The notes under the pieces are model-generated. The model did no database searches and was not told the origin of the DNA. It was given only the letters and a program-made list of their open reading frames with translations. From assembly GCA_965203375.1 (NCBI GenBank), contig OZ241886.1:3658001-3722000 (forward strand): a stretch of DNA of 64,000 nt. Direction: 5' to 3'. Source of the DNA: CATQHS01 sp965203375. Lineage in GTDB: Bacteria; Actinomycetota; Acidimicrobiia; Acidimicrobiales; Aldehydirespiratoraceae. Position 1 is the stretch's first letter, and each line of letters begins with the position of its first letter. Position numbers and translations under genes: made by a program. Shown here in pieces: positions 25,626-34,139 of the stretch.

Positions 25626-28408
25626 TCGGTGTGGTCACCCAGGTAGGAGCGGATTACGTCGGGGTGGGAGGTCACTTCGGCCGGGGGTCCCAGGGCGATG
25701 ACCCGGCCTACTTCTAGGGCCATCATCCGGTCGCAGACCTCGGTGAGCAGGGCCACGTCGTGCTCGATGATCACGAAGGTGACGCCGTGGTCGGCGGCGA
25801 TCTGGTCGAGCACCACGGCCAGGCGCTCGGTCTCGGAATGGGCGATCCCGGCCGACGGCTCGTCCAGCAGCAGCAGCCGGGGGGACAGCGCCAGACAGGC
25901 GGCCAGCTCCACCAGCCGCCGGGTGCCGGTCGGGACGGTGCTCAGGGGCTGGGAGGCCCAGCGGCCCAAGTCGAAGTAGCGCAGCAGCCCAGAGGGATCG
26001 GGCCGAGCCGGGTTGGCCGAGGCGGCCAGTTCCAGCGTCTCGAGCACGGTCATGGTGGGGAACAGCCGGGCGTTCTGGAAGGACCGCACCAGCCCGGCCC
26101 GGCTGCGGCGCTCGGGGGGATGCGAGGAGACGTCGGCGCCGGCGAAGCGCACCGACCCGGAGTCGGGCCGGACGAAGCCGCCGATCATCTCGAACAGGGT
26201 GGTCTTGCCCGCGCCGTTGGGCCCGATGATGCCGAGGCGGTCGCCCGCGGCCACCGAGAAGCTCACCCCGTCGACCGCCTTGGTGCCGCCGAAGCGCTTG
26301 GACAGACCCTCGGCCACCAGCAGGTCCTCGGGCCTCTCCCGGCCGGCCCGGTCTCCGGCGGCCGGACTCTTGACCGACCCGAGTTGCAGAGCCGGCTGAG
26401 CGAGGGGCGGATCGTCGGGCGCCCGTGCCCCGAGGGCCAGCTCGTCGGGCACCGGAGAGCCGCCCGCGGTCGGGGTGCGGCCCGGCTCGCCGTCGGCCGC
26501 TGGAGCCAGGCCGCGGCGGCGGGCCACGGCGCCGCAGTAGCCGTCGCGCACCTTCGCCAGCAGGGCCGACAGCCCGCGGGGCTGCTCGAGGATCAGGATG
26601 AGCCAACCGGCGTTGAGGGCGGCCAGCGGCGTCAGGCCCAGATCGAACAGCCGGGGGATGCCGATCAGATACAGCGCCCCGAGCAGGGGGCCGACCACCC
26701 CGCCCAGGCCGCCGATGACGGCGATGGACACCGCGTCCACGCTGCCCCGGGGGGTGAACAGCGCGGCCGAGATCTGGGTGCTGGCAAAGGCGATGACCGC
26801 GCCCCCCAGCCCGGCCAGCGCCCCGGCTAAGGCATAGGAGCCGAGCTTCACCGCGCTGGCCCGGGTGCGCAGGGCCCGGGCCGCGTCCTCGTTGTCGCGG
26901 ACGGCCCGCAGGCGGCGGCCGAAGCCGGACCGGCGGACCAGCCCGGCTGCGGCCGCGGCCACGACGAAGGCGGCCAGGGCCGCGTAGTAATAGGAGCGGG
27001 ACGTGGTCAGCTCCAGCCCCAGCAGGCGGCGCGGGGGCGCCGACACCCCGGTGCGGCCGAAAGCCCAGTCCTGGCGCAGCAGCCAGCCCGAGGCCATGAG
27101 GGTGAAGGCCAGGGTGGCCACCCCCAAGAGCTGGCCCCGGACCCGCAGGGCGGGCAGGCCCACCGCCGCGGCCACGATCCCTCCGACGGCGGCGGCGCAG
27201 ACCATGGCCGCGGCCAGGCTGCCGGTCTCCCGCAGCACCGGCACCGCGGCCAGGGCCCCCACCGCGGCGAAGGCGACCTGGCCCAGCGAGAGCTGCCCGC
27301 CGATCCCGGTGAGCAGGCTCACCGACAGGGCCACCACCGCGAACCCGAACACGACGGCCAGCACGAAGGCGTGCTGGTTGGTCAGCCACACCGGCGCCAG
27401 GGCGGCCGCCGCCAGGCCCAGCCCGGCCGCCCCGACGGGCGCCCAGCGGATCAGCGGGAGCCGCCGCCAGGCGTCGGGGATCGGCGGCGCCGGGGCCAGG
27501 CCGGCCCAGCGGTCCTCGGGCTCGCGGCCCCGGCGGCGCCCGGACTGCAGGCCCACCCCGACGAAGACCAGGGCGAACACCGCCACCTCGAAGGCGCCGG
27601 CCGCGCCGGGATTGGAGGCGAAGACGGCCTCCATGACCCCCAGCCCCACCCCGGCCGCGAAGGTGACGGGCAGGCTGGCGAACCGGGCCAGAGCGGCCGC
27701 GGCCAGCCCCCGCAGCAGGAAGCCGGGGCCGAGCGAGTCGGGCGTGACCACCCCTTTGGACGGCAGCACCAGCAGGGCGGAGAAGGCGGCGATGGCCCCG
27801 GCCAACCCCCAGGCCAGCATGGCCATGTTGGCCGGCGAGGCCCCGGCCAGGGTGGCCGCGTCGGGGTTGGAGGCGGCGCCCCGCATGGCGATGCCGTAAC
27901 GCGACCTCCACAGGAACAGCCCCAGCCCGGCCAGCACCACCGGGGTGAGGACCATCAGCGCGGTCAGCGACGGGCCGACGAACAGCGGCCCCACCTCGAA
28001 GTCGGGGACGAAGGGGGGTAGCGGGAAGTTGCGCCCGCCCAGCCCGCCCGAGTTGAACGAGAGGGCCAGCAGCAGCAGCGCCTCGCCGACCCCCAGGGTG
28101 GCGACCATGGCCAGGACTCGGGGGGAGGAGTCGAGCCGGCGGACGATCGCGGCCTGGAGCCCGGCCCCGATCAGCCCGCCGCACAGCACCGCGGCCGGGA
28201 AGCCGAGCAGGTACGGCACCCGGTAGCGGCCCACCACCACCGCGAACAGGCCGGCCGCGAACAGGCCGACCGCGCCGTGGGCGAAGTTGATGACCCGGCT
28301 GGAGCGGTAGGTGAGGACCAGGCCGATGCCGAGCAGGGCGTACCCCAGCCCGGTCATAGCCCCGAGCAGCAGCACCGGCCCGGTGAGGTCGTATCCGCTA
28401 ACGGTCAA
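25622..28408 (-). CDS. Liv-type ABC transporter: two permeases and one ATPase fused (LivH-LivM-LivG)
   Basis: A 928-residue fusion of three normally separate proteins. Residues 1-290 are a LivH permease (IGLVLTYRSSRVINFAHGAVG). About 310-640 is a LivM permease (LTGIGGQLSLGQVAFAAVGA, GFGRRLRAVRDNEDAARAL). About 700-928 is a LivG ATPase: Walker A IGPNGAGKTT, Walker B LLLLDEPSAGI, switch IIEHDV. The ABC signature is degenerate (STVPTGTRRLVELA instead of LSGGQ). It would import branched-chain amino acids or other carboxylates with the lipoprotein and the second fused ATPase encoded upstream. TTG 28408 overlaps the end of that gene by 11 bases. Confidence 0.88.
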   Translation of the reverse strand: MTVSGYDLTGPVLLLGAMTGLGYALLGIGLVLTYRSSRVINFAHGAVGLFAAGLFAVVVGRYRVPYLLGFPAAVLCGGLIGAGLQAAIVRRLDSSPRVLAMVATLGVGEALLLLALSFNSGGLGGRNFPLPPFVPDFEVGPLFVGPSLTALMVLTPVVLAGLGLFLWRSRYGIAMRGAASNPDAATLAGASPANMAMLAWGLAGAIAAFSALLVLPSKGVVTPDSLGPGFLLRGLAAAALARFASLPVTFAAGVGLGVMEAVFASNPGAAGAFEVAVFALVFVGVGLQSGRRRGREPEDRWAGLAPAPPIPDAWRRLPLIRWAPVGAAGLGLAAAALAPVWLTNQHAFVLAVVFGFAVVALSVSLLTGIGGQLSLGQVAFAAVGALAAVPVLRETGSLAAAMVCAAAVGGIVAAAVGLPALRVRGQLLGVATLAFTLMASGWLLRQDWAFGRTGVSAPPRRLLGLELTTSRSYYYAALAAFVVAAAAAGLVRRSGFGRRLRAVRDNEDAARALRTRASAVKLGSYALAGALAGLGGAVIAFASTQISAALFTPRGSVDAVSIAVIGGLGGVVGPLLGALYLIGIPRLFDLGLTPLAALNAGWLILILEQPRGLSALLAKVRDGYCGAVARRRGLAPAADGEPGRTPTAGGSPVPDELALGARAPDDPPLAQPALQLGSVKSPAAGDRAGRERPEDLLVAEGLSKRFGGTKAVDGVSFSVAAGDRLGIIGPNGAGKTTLFEMIGGFVRPDSGSVRFAGADVSSHPPERRSRAGLVRSFQNARLFPTMTVLETLELAASANPARPDPSGLLRYFDLGRWASQPLSTVPTGTRRLVELAACLALSPRLLLLDEPSAGIAHSETERLAVVLDQIAADHGVTFVIIEHDVALLTEVCDRMMALEVGRVIALGPPAEVTSHPDVIRSYLGDHTD

Positions 28409-30650
28409 GCGGAGCCCCTCGGTCGGAACCCGGCAAGCCGAAGCCCGACGGGCCGGTGCCCGGCGGGCCGGGGCTCGACAGGCCGGGGTCTGGCCGGCCG
28501 AGGCTCGACAGGCCGGAGTGGTCGTCGGCCAGGTACACCGAGCGCAGCAGGTCGGCCATGGTCTCGGGGTCGGTGACCGGGCCCCGGTGGCGGATCTCGC
28601 CCTTGTCCATCACGTAGGCCCGGTCGGCCAGGTCGCAGGCCACGTTCAGGGACTGCTCGACCAGCAGCACCGACGTGCCCCGGGCGGCGATCTGGCGCAC
28701 CACCGGGACCAGCTCGGTCACCAGCGCCGGGGCCAGCCCCAGGGACAGCTCGTCGATCAACAGCAGCCGGGGGGCCACGATCAGGGCCTTGGCCAGGGCC
28801 AGCATCTGCTTCTCGCCGCCGGACAGGGTGGCGGCGCGGCGCCCCAGCCGCTCCCGGAGCCGGGGGAACAGGTCGAGCGCGTCGGCGATGCCGGCGTCGG
28901 TGGTGGCCCGGGGCACGAGGTGGGAGAAGAGGCGGAGGTTCTCCTCGACGGTGAGCCCGGTGGCGACGGCGTCGCCGCCCACGATCTGGTGCAATCCCAT
29001 CCCCACCCGCCAGGTGGGCGGGGTGCGGGTGACGTCGAGGCCCCGGAAGCCTATGCGGCCGGCGCAGACCGGCTCGAGGCCCGACACGGCCCGCAGGGTG
29101 GTGGTCTTGCCCGCCCCGTTGGCGCCCAACAGCACCGCCACCTGCCCCTCCTCCACGGTGAGGCTGGCGTCGAACACGGCCTGAACGCCCTCGTAGGCCA
29201 CCCCCACGCCGTCCAGCTCCAGCAGCGGCCCGCCGGCGCGGGGCCCAACCCGCCGGGGCGCGGCGGCCGACCACGCCCCCCGGTGGGGGCCGGAGGCGGT
29301 TGCAGGGGGGCAGCGCCGGGACAGTCGGCGGCCGACCTCGATGCAGGCCAGCGCCGACACCGCGATCTTCACCTGATGGTGGTGGCCGGCCAGCGGACCG
29401 GCCAGCAGGGCGGCGGCGACGGCGGCGCCGGCGGCGAAACTGATGACCTGGCGGGCGGCCACGGCCCGCCGAGTGGAGGGGCTCAGCCCGACCCAGGCAG
29501 CCGCGTCCAGCCCCACCGCGGCCAGCGCGAAGGCCCCGGCGGCCATGCTCCACGACACGACCAAGCCGACGTAGGTGAACGAGAGGGCACCCAGCAGCGC
29601 CATAAGGCCGCCGACCATCATCTGGAACCCGGCCGCGGAGGCCCGGGCCGCGCCCCGGCGCCGGTCGAGGCGGTGGAACCACCGGCCGAAGATCACCGCC
29701 ACTGCGGCTCCGGCGGCCGCCGCGGCCAGCACGCCGGCCGCGCCCCGGGGGGTGCGCTGCCACTCGCCGGAGAGCAGGGCGTGGCCGGAGGCGGCCATCC
29801 CCGCGAAGAGGGCCCCGACCCCGAAGGCGGCGGCGATGCTGCGCCGGGCCCAGGGAGCGTCGGGGACCGAGATTCCCCACGCGCCGCTGACACCCGACGG
29901 GACGGACGGGGCTGAGCCAGACAGGGACGGGGCCGACGCAGATCCAGGCGGCGCCGAGCCAGCGGCAGACGGGGCTGCGGCGAGCGGGGCCGGTGCGGGC
30001 GGAGCGGGAGTCAGCAGGGTGAGCAGGCCGCCGACCGCGGTGGCAGTCCCGGCCAACCGCAGGACGGCGCCGGGATCGGCGGACCACAGCATGGCCCAGG
30101 CCAGGGGGCCCAGGCACCCGACGATCACCGCCGTCCAGTACCAATTGAACCGGGCATAGAGAATCTGATCGGTCCCGTCCGCCTCTTCTGGGCGGGTGAT
30201 CTCAGGCCCATCGGCTTGGAGGGCTGCGTCAAGAGCCTCGGCTTGGAAGCTCTCGGTGATCAGCACGCGCTGGAGGGCGAGAGCGAGAGCGAACCCGGCC
30301 GCGGTCAGAGCCAGGCCCCAAGTCCAAGCCCCGCCGTCAGGGCCGCCCGAGGCCAGCCACAGCCCGACCCCGGCGCAGACAGCGCCCGCGCCTACCAACA
30401 CCGTGTCGGGAAGGTGGCCAGCGGTGCGGACAACGCGGTCAGCAGTGTCGGGAACCCGGCCGGCAGGGTCGGTAACACTGCTGGCGGTGCGGGCGACGGC
30501 CACTGCGGCGGCCGCGGCAGCTAAGACCATCGCAACTGCCGTGAGCCCGCCCAGACTCCGGCCAGCGTCGGGAGAGGTTCCCAGGATCAGCCCGGCCGCG
30601 GCCGCGCCAGCCGACGCCGCCACCAAGCCCGAACCCGCCCGACGAATCAC
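28398..30650 (-). CDS. LivF-type ABC ATPase fused to an N-terminal multi-pass membrane domain
   Basis: A 750-residue protein. About the first 460 residues hold many hydrophobic segments (for example LALTAAGFALALALQRVLIT, YWTAVIVGCLGPLAWAML), with a Pro/Ala/Ser-rich loop near the middle; I do not recognise the domain. The last 240 residues are a LivF ATPase: Walker A LGANGAGKTT, signature LSGGEKQMLALAKAL, Walker B LLLIDELSLGLAP, switch LLVEQS. GTG 30650 is taken as the start because it overlaps, as GTGA, the stop of a repeat-encoded upstream ORF; an in-frame GTG at 30734 would add repeat residues. It supplies the second ATPase of the Liv importer. A membrane domain on LivF is unusual. Confidence 0.82.
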   Translation of the reverse strand: MIRRAGSGLVAASAGAAAAGLILGTSPDAGRSLGGLTAVAMVLAAAAAAVAVARTASSVTDPAGRVPDTADRVVRTAGHLPDTVLVGAGAVCAGVGLWLASGGPDGGAWTWGLALTAAGFALALALQRVLITESFQAEALDAALQADGPEITRPEEADGTDQILYARFNWYWTAVIVGCLGPLAWAMLWSADPGAVLRLAGTATAVGGLLTLLTPAPPAPAPLAAAPSAAGSAPPGSASAPSLSGSAPSVPSGVSGAWGISVPDAPWARRSIAAAFGVGALFAGMAASGHALLSGEWQRTPRGAAGVLAAAAAGAAVAVIFGRWFHRLDRRRGAARASAAGFQMMVGGLMALLGALSFTYVGLVVSWSMAAGAFALAAVGLDAAAWVGLSPSTRRAVAARQVISFAAGAAVAAALLAGPLAGHHHQVKIAVSALACIEVGRRLSRRCPPATASGPHRGAWSAAAPRRVGPRAGGPLLELDGVGVAYEGVQAVFDASLTVEEGQVAVLLGANGAGKTTTLRAVSGLEPVCAGRIGFRGLDVTRTPPTWRVGMGLHQIVGGDAVATGLTVEENLRLFSHLVPRATTDAGIADALDLFPRLRERLGRRAATLSGGEKQMLALAKALIVAPRLLLIDELSLGLAPALVTELVPVVRQIAARGTSVLLVEQSLNVACDLADRAYVMDKGEIRHRGPVTDPETMADLLRSVYLADDHSGLSSLGRPDPGLSSPGPPGTGPSGFGLPGSDRGAPLDR

Positions 30651-30880
30651 AGCCACACTAAACCCAGGCCTGAACCCGCCCGACGGATGAAAGCCAAACC
30701 CAAGCCCGAACCCGCCCGACGAGTAACGGGCCACAACAAACCCGAACCCGCCCTATGAGTAACGAGCCACAACAAACCCGAGCCCGAACCCGCCCGACGA
30801 GTCACGGCCACACCAAACCCCGAACCCGCCCTATGAGTCATAGGCCACAACAAACCCACGCCAGCCGCCCAGCGAGTCAC
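30625..30880 (-). repeat. Degenerate tandem repeat (about seven units of 36-42 bp) encoding a 77-codon ORF before the LivF gene
   Basis: On the minus strand units resemble GTGACTCGTCGGGCGGGTTCGGG plus a TTTGTTGTGGCC-like tail. The last unit (GTGATTCGTCGGGCGGG at 30650) is the start of the LivF gene itself. The units lie in one frame as an ORF from GTG 30880 to TGA 30647, coding repeated VTRRAGSGLG, and the stop overlaps the LivF start. The units look like repeated copies of the LivF start segment. Not a CRISPR: units abut and vary. Confidence 0.75.
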
Positions 30881-30893
30881 GGCCAGTTCGTCG

Positions 30894-32384
30894 CTATTCG
30901 AAGGGAACGGTGTCGCTCCGGATGACCATGCACGAGCAGGATTCGTCGAAGGCGAAGACCCGGTAGCCGGAGGCGCCGGTGTAGCTGCCCTCGGCGAACG
31001 CCACCGAGTAGACGCTGGCCGGCTCGAAGGAGTCGCCGACGGCCCACAGGGCCGAGCCGATGTCGTCCGGACTCGACGAGGCGGCCGTGGCCCCGGCGAG
31101 CTGCAGCAGCCGCACCGCGTCGCAATAGAGCAGGGCGGTGCGGGAGTTGGCCCGGCTCTCGTATTCGAGCCCGGCGCCGGAGAGGACGTCCAGGCACAGC
31201 GACTCGGCGTCGTTGGCCGGAGACGGATACTGATCGTCGGCCACGTCCCATCCGGGGACCACGGAGATGCCCAGCGAGCCGGCCATGAGGTCGGGGGTGT
31301 TGCGGATGTTGAACTCGGGGCTGTCGTAGCTGGTGATGGCGTAGGCGGGCGAGAAGTTCTGGGTGGCGCCGATGTCCATCATCCACGACGCCAGCCGGGA
31401 GCCGCCCAGCGCGATCACCTTGTCCACCCCGGCCGACTTGAAGTCCAGGATGGCCTGCTGCTGACCGGCCTCCAGGGTGGTGCCGTCGGTGGGGTCGACC
31501 CAGTTGACCGAGGCCGGCTGAGCGCCGGCGGCGGACAGGCGGGGGGCCATGATCTGATCGAGCATCCGGCGGTTCATGTCGTTGTCGATGCCGACGACGC
31601 CGACGGTGGCGCCGTCCAGCCAGTTAGAGGATTCGAGGGCCTGGGCCAGGCCAGCCACCAGATCGTCGTAGCTGGGCAGCAGCGGCGCCCACAGGTAGGG
31701 GGCCAGGTCCTGGTAGCCGGCCCGGTCCACCGGGAACAGGGTGACGTCGAGCATGAGCGTGCCGGCCGCGGCGTAGCAGGGCCGGGCGTTGTCCTGGAAC
31801 TGGCCGGTTATCACCACCACCTCGGCCTTGTCGTCCTGGGTGATGGCGTTGCAGAGCTGCTCTTCGGAGATGGGGGAGTCGGTGATGGCGTTGAACACTC
31901 TCACCACGGGCTGGATGGGGCGGCCGCCGAAGCCGCCGACGCTGTTGGCGTGGGCGGCGATGGCCTCGATGGCCGCATCCAGGTCGCCCTGGTCGGGCAC
32001 CTCCCACCCCAGGGCCTGGGCCACCACGCTCACGTCGGTGACGATGAACGACACCACCAGCGGCTCGCCGTCGGCCGCGGCGGGTTCTGGGGTTTCGGAC
32101 CCGGGCTCGACCGATGGCGAGGCCGGATCGGGCTGAGCGGGGGCTTCGGCGGGCTCGGTGGAGGCGGGCGCGGCCGCCGGCTCGGACCCGCCGCCGGAGT
32201 CCGACGACGAGCAGCCCGCCGCGGCCAGCGCCAACACAACGGCCAGCGCCAGGGTCCGGGCCAGCACCGGGGTCCGGGCCGACGACAGGGTTCGGGCCGC
32301 CACCGGGGTCCGGGCCGACGCCGTGGTCTCAGGAACCGCCGGGGTGCGGGCCGCTCTTGAGGTCCGAGCCGCGGCGGGGCTCAT
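30894..32384 (-). CDS. Substrate-binding lipoprotein of the Liv-type ABC transporter
   Basis: A 496-residue exported lipoprotein. The N-terminus has an unusually long positive region made of ARTPV-like repeats, then a hydrophobic core and lipobox LALAAAGC (about residues 39-46). A Ser/Gly/Pro/Glu linker leads into a periplasmic-binding-protein type 1 fold (VSFIVTDVSVVAQALGW, VITGQFQDNARPC, GATVGVVGIDNDMN, AITSYDSPEFN). It captures the ligand for the fused permeases downstream. ATG 32384 overlaps the stop of the small membrane gene (ATGA). The operon also holds a CoA-transferase and an acyl-CoA dehydrogenase, so the ligand is likely a carboxylic acid or amino acid. Confidence 0.82.
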   Translation of the reverse strand: MSPAAARTSRAARTPAVPETTASARTPVAARTLSSARTPVLARTLALAVVLALAAAGCSSSDSGGGSEPAAAPASTEPAEAPAQPDPASPSVEPGSETPEPAAADGEPLVVSFIVTDVSVVAQALGWEVPDQGDLDAAIEAIAAHANSVGGFGGRPIQPVVRVFNAITDSPISEEQLCNAITQDDKAEVVVITGQFQDNARPCYAAAGTLMLDVTLFPVDRAGYQDLAPYLWAPLLPSYDDLVAGLAQALESSNWLDGATVGVVGIDNDMNRRMLDQIMAPRLSAAGAQPASVNWVDPTDGTTLEAGQQQAILDFKSAGVDKVIALGGSRLASWMMDIGATQNFSPAYAITSYDSPEFNIRNTPDLMAGSLGISVVPGWDVADDQYPSPANDAESLCLDVLSGAGLEYESRANSRTALLYCDAVRLLQLAGATAASSSPDDIGSALWAVGDSFEPASVYSVAFAEGSYTGASGYRVFAFDESCSCMVIRSDTVPFE

Positions 32385-32629
32385 GGGGACGCTCCGGCGG
32401 CCGCAGCCCGGACGGCGGCGGCGTAGGCCGCCCGCCGGGCCGACAGGACCCGGGCCGCCACCCAGACGGCCAGCGCCAGCAGGGCGCACACGATGGCCAC
32501 CTGCAGCCACGAGGCCAGGGCCAGCCACCAGTGGCCGATCCGATCCAAAGCCTGGTCGTTCATCCCGGTGAGGTACAGCATGGCCCCGGACAGCCCTCCG
32601 AACCACCGCCGCTTGGCCATCGCCGTCAT
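32381..32629 (-). CDS. Small single-pass membrane protein in the transporter operon
   Basis: An 82-residue protein with one clear transmembrane helix (WLQVAIVCALLALAVWVAA, about residues 42-60) and basic ends. No family recognised. Its start overlaps (ATGA at 32626-32629) a 22-codon mini-ORF, and its stop overlaps the lipoprotein start, so it is translated as part of the operon. It could be a transporter accessory subunit. Confidence 0.6.
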   Translation of the reverse strand: MTAMAKRRWFGGLSGAMLYLTGMNDQALDRIGHWWLALASWLQVAIVCALLALAVWVAARVLSARRAAYAAAVRAAAAGASP

Positions 32630-32702
32630 CGCACCGCCCCCCGCCGCCGCGGGCTCGCCCGACCCAGACTCCGCCGCTCGATAATCGCCATCATCGCACC
32701 GC
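32619..32702 (-). repeat. Start-region duplication forming a 22-codon mini-ORF
   Basis: The 19-bp sequence at 32684-32702 recurs at 32619-32637 with one mismatch, 65 bp apart. Between them lies a mini-ORF (ATG 32694 to TGA 32626) whose first residues MMAIIERRSLGRAS resemble the next protein's MTAMAKRRWFGGLS. Its ATG overlaps the acyl-CoA dehydrogenase stop and its TGA overlaps the next ATG. The 65-bp spacing (3x22-1) recreates both ATGA overlaps. Confidence 0.75.
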
Positions 32703-34115
32703 TCCGAACTGGGCGCCCTCTCGGCCGTGGACCAGGTACTCGGCCGCCTCCAGCTTGCCCCGCTCGGGCGGGAAGCCCTGGACCAGGGCCATGGCCAGGT
32801 CCCGCAGGCCCCGGGAGATGGGCGAGTCGAAGCCGGTGTTGCCGGTGCCGCAGGCCTTCAGGGCGGTCACGGCCACGTCGAAGCAGTTCTCGGCGATCTC
32901 GCCCTTGGCGATGCGCCAGTGGGCCACCTCCTCGTCCTTGGACAGCCGGGGCGGGTCGGAGGTCTCCAACTGGAGTTGGCGGCGGGCCCAGTGCAGGGCC
33001 GTGTCCATACAGGCCCGCATCCGGCCGATCAACTGCTTGTGCAACTCGCTGCCGCCGATGGGCTCGTCGGTGCCGTGGTAGGTGGTGGTGCGCAGGTAGT
33101 TCAGCGCGAACTCGAAGATGGCGTGGGCCGCGCCCAGATACACCGACGAAAGCGCCACCTGGTTGCCCACGAAGCTGCCCCGGCTCACCTGGGTCATCTT
33201 CACGAAGGCGCCGGGCAGGGCCAGGGCGCAGTCGGCGGGCACGAAGGCGTCGGCCAGCACGATCCCGTGGGTGGCCGAGGCCCGCATCCCCAGCGAGTCC
33301 CACTTGGTGCGGTCGGAGACGCCGGGGGTGTCGCGGGGCACCAGGAACACGGCGAGTTGCTCCGCGGTGGCGGCGCCGGGGAGCTTGGCGGTGACCAGGT
33401 AGTCGTCGGCCACCCCGGTGGCGCAGCCGAACGACTTGACCCCGTTGATCAGCCAGCCGCCGTCGGCGGGCGACGCCTCGGTGGCGATGGCGATGGCCGC
33501 GTCCTTCACCCGCACCGACTCGCTGGCGAAGTTGGCCACCCAGCGGCCCTCGGCGCCCATGCGCCTCAGCACCTTCTCGGAGAAGGCCCGCACCGCGGGG
33601 GCCTCGTCTTCAGAGAACAGCCCGGCGTCGATGGCGGCCAGCGGCAGCAGGGCCCGGGAGGTGCCGCTGCACTGGAAGAAGAAGGCGATGGCGGTGGACG
33701 GGCAGGCGGTGGCCAAAGCGAAGGTGGCCGCGGCCAGGTCGCGCAGCCCGCCGCCCAGGCCGCCGTAGTCGACCGGGACGTTCAGGCCCAGCAGCCCGGC
33801 GTCGGAGAAGGTGCGGATGTGGCTGAGCGGGAACTCGCCGGTGCGGTCGGCCTCGGCCGCGGCCGCGGCCAGTGCCCCCAGCACGCCGTCCACCCGGGCG
33901 GCCCGCTCGCGCTCGGCGCCGGTCATGTCGTCGACCAAGACCTCCCCCACGCAGCGCCCGGCGGCGGTCGACCGCTCCCCCGGGCCGGCCGAGTCTGTGT
34001 CAGGCGACCGGCCGCCCGGGCCGGCGGACGACGCCATGTCGGCGGTCCCCGAGTCGGCGGCGGCGGACGGCGTCATGCCAGCGCCCTCCGAGTCGGCGGC
34101 GGCGGACGGCGCCAT
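32691..34115 (-). CDS. Acyl-CoA dehydrogenase family flavoprotein
   Basis: A protein of up to 474 residues with the acyl-CoA dehydrogenase fold: LSHIRTFSDAGLLGLNVPVD, STAIAFFFQCSGTSRAL, DRTKWDSLGMRASATHGIVL, GTGNTGFDSPISRGLRDL. Sequence leans to the broad-specificity group that includes sulfur- and nitrogen-heterocycle monooxygenase-like members, so the substrate may not be a simple acyl-CoA. Electrons would go to ETF, possibly the fused one at 2976. The N-terminal 70 residues are low-complexity and contain tandem 13-residue units each opening with Met, so the true start is uncertain: ATG 34115, 34076, 34037 or the later MTGAERERAARVD. It follows the CoA-transferase gene by 24 bases. Confidence 0.82.
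   Translation of the reverse strand: MAPSAAADSEGAGMTPSAAADSGTADMASSAGPGGRSPDTDSAGPGERSTAAGRCVGEVLVDDMTGAERERAARVDGVLGALAAAAAEADRTGEFPLSHIRTFSDAGLLGLNVPVDYGGLGGGLRDLAAATFALATACPSTAIAFFFQCSGTSRALLPLAAIDAGLFSEDEAPAVRAFSEKVLRRMGAEGRWVANFASESVRVKDAAIAIATEASPADGGWLINGVKSFGCATGVADDYLVTAKLPGAATAEQLAVFLVPRDTPGVSDRTKWDSLGMRASATHGIVLADAFVPADCALALPGAFVKMTQVSRGSFVGNQVALSSVYLGAAHAIFEFALNYLRTTTYHGTDEPIGGSELHKQLIGRMRACMDTALHWARRQLQLETSDPPRLSKDEEVAHWRIAKGEIAENCFDVAVTALKACGTGNTGFDSPISRGLRDLAMALVQGFPPERGKLEAAEYLVHGREGAQFGAVR
34037..34115 (-). repeat. 39-bp in-frame tandem duplication carrying start codons
   Basis: Two full units, 34115-34077 and 34076-34038, encode MAPSAAADSEGAG and MTPSAAADSGTAD; a third copy begins at ATG 34037 (MASSAG). 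The unit contains CGGAGGGCGCTGGC directly before an ATG, a ribosome-site/start module. This gives the gene three closely spaced in-frame starts. Confidence 0.8.
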
Positions 34116-34139
34116 GTCGTCTGCGCCCCCTCCCTCAGC

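Noticed and set aside
30625..30880. Possible CRISPR array
   Set aside because: Units abut directly, vary in length and sequence, have no unique spacers and encode a continuous repeat ORF.
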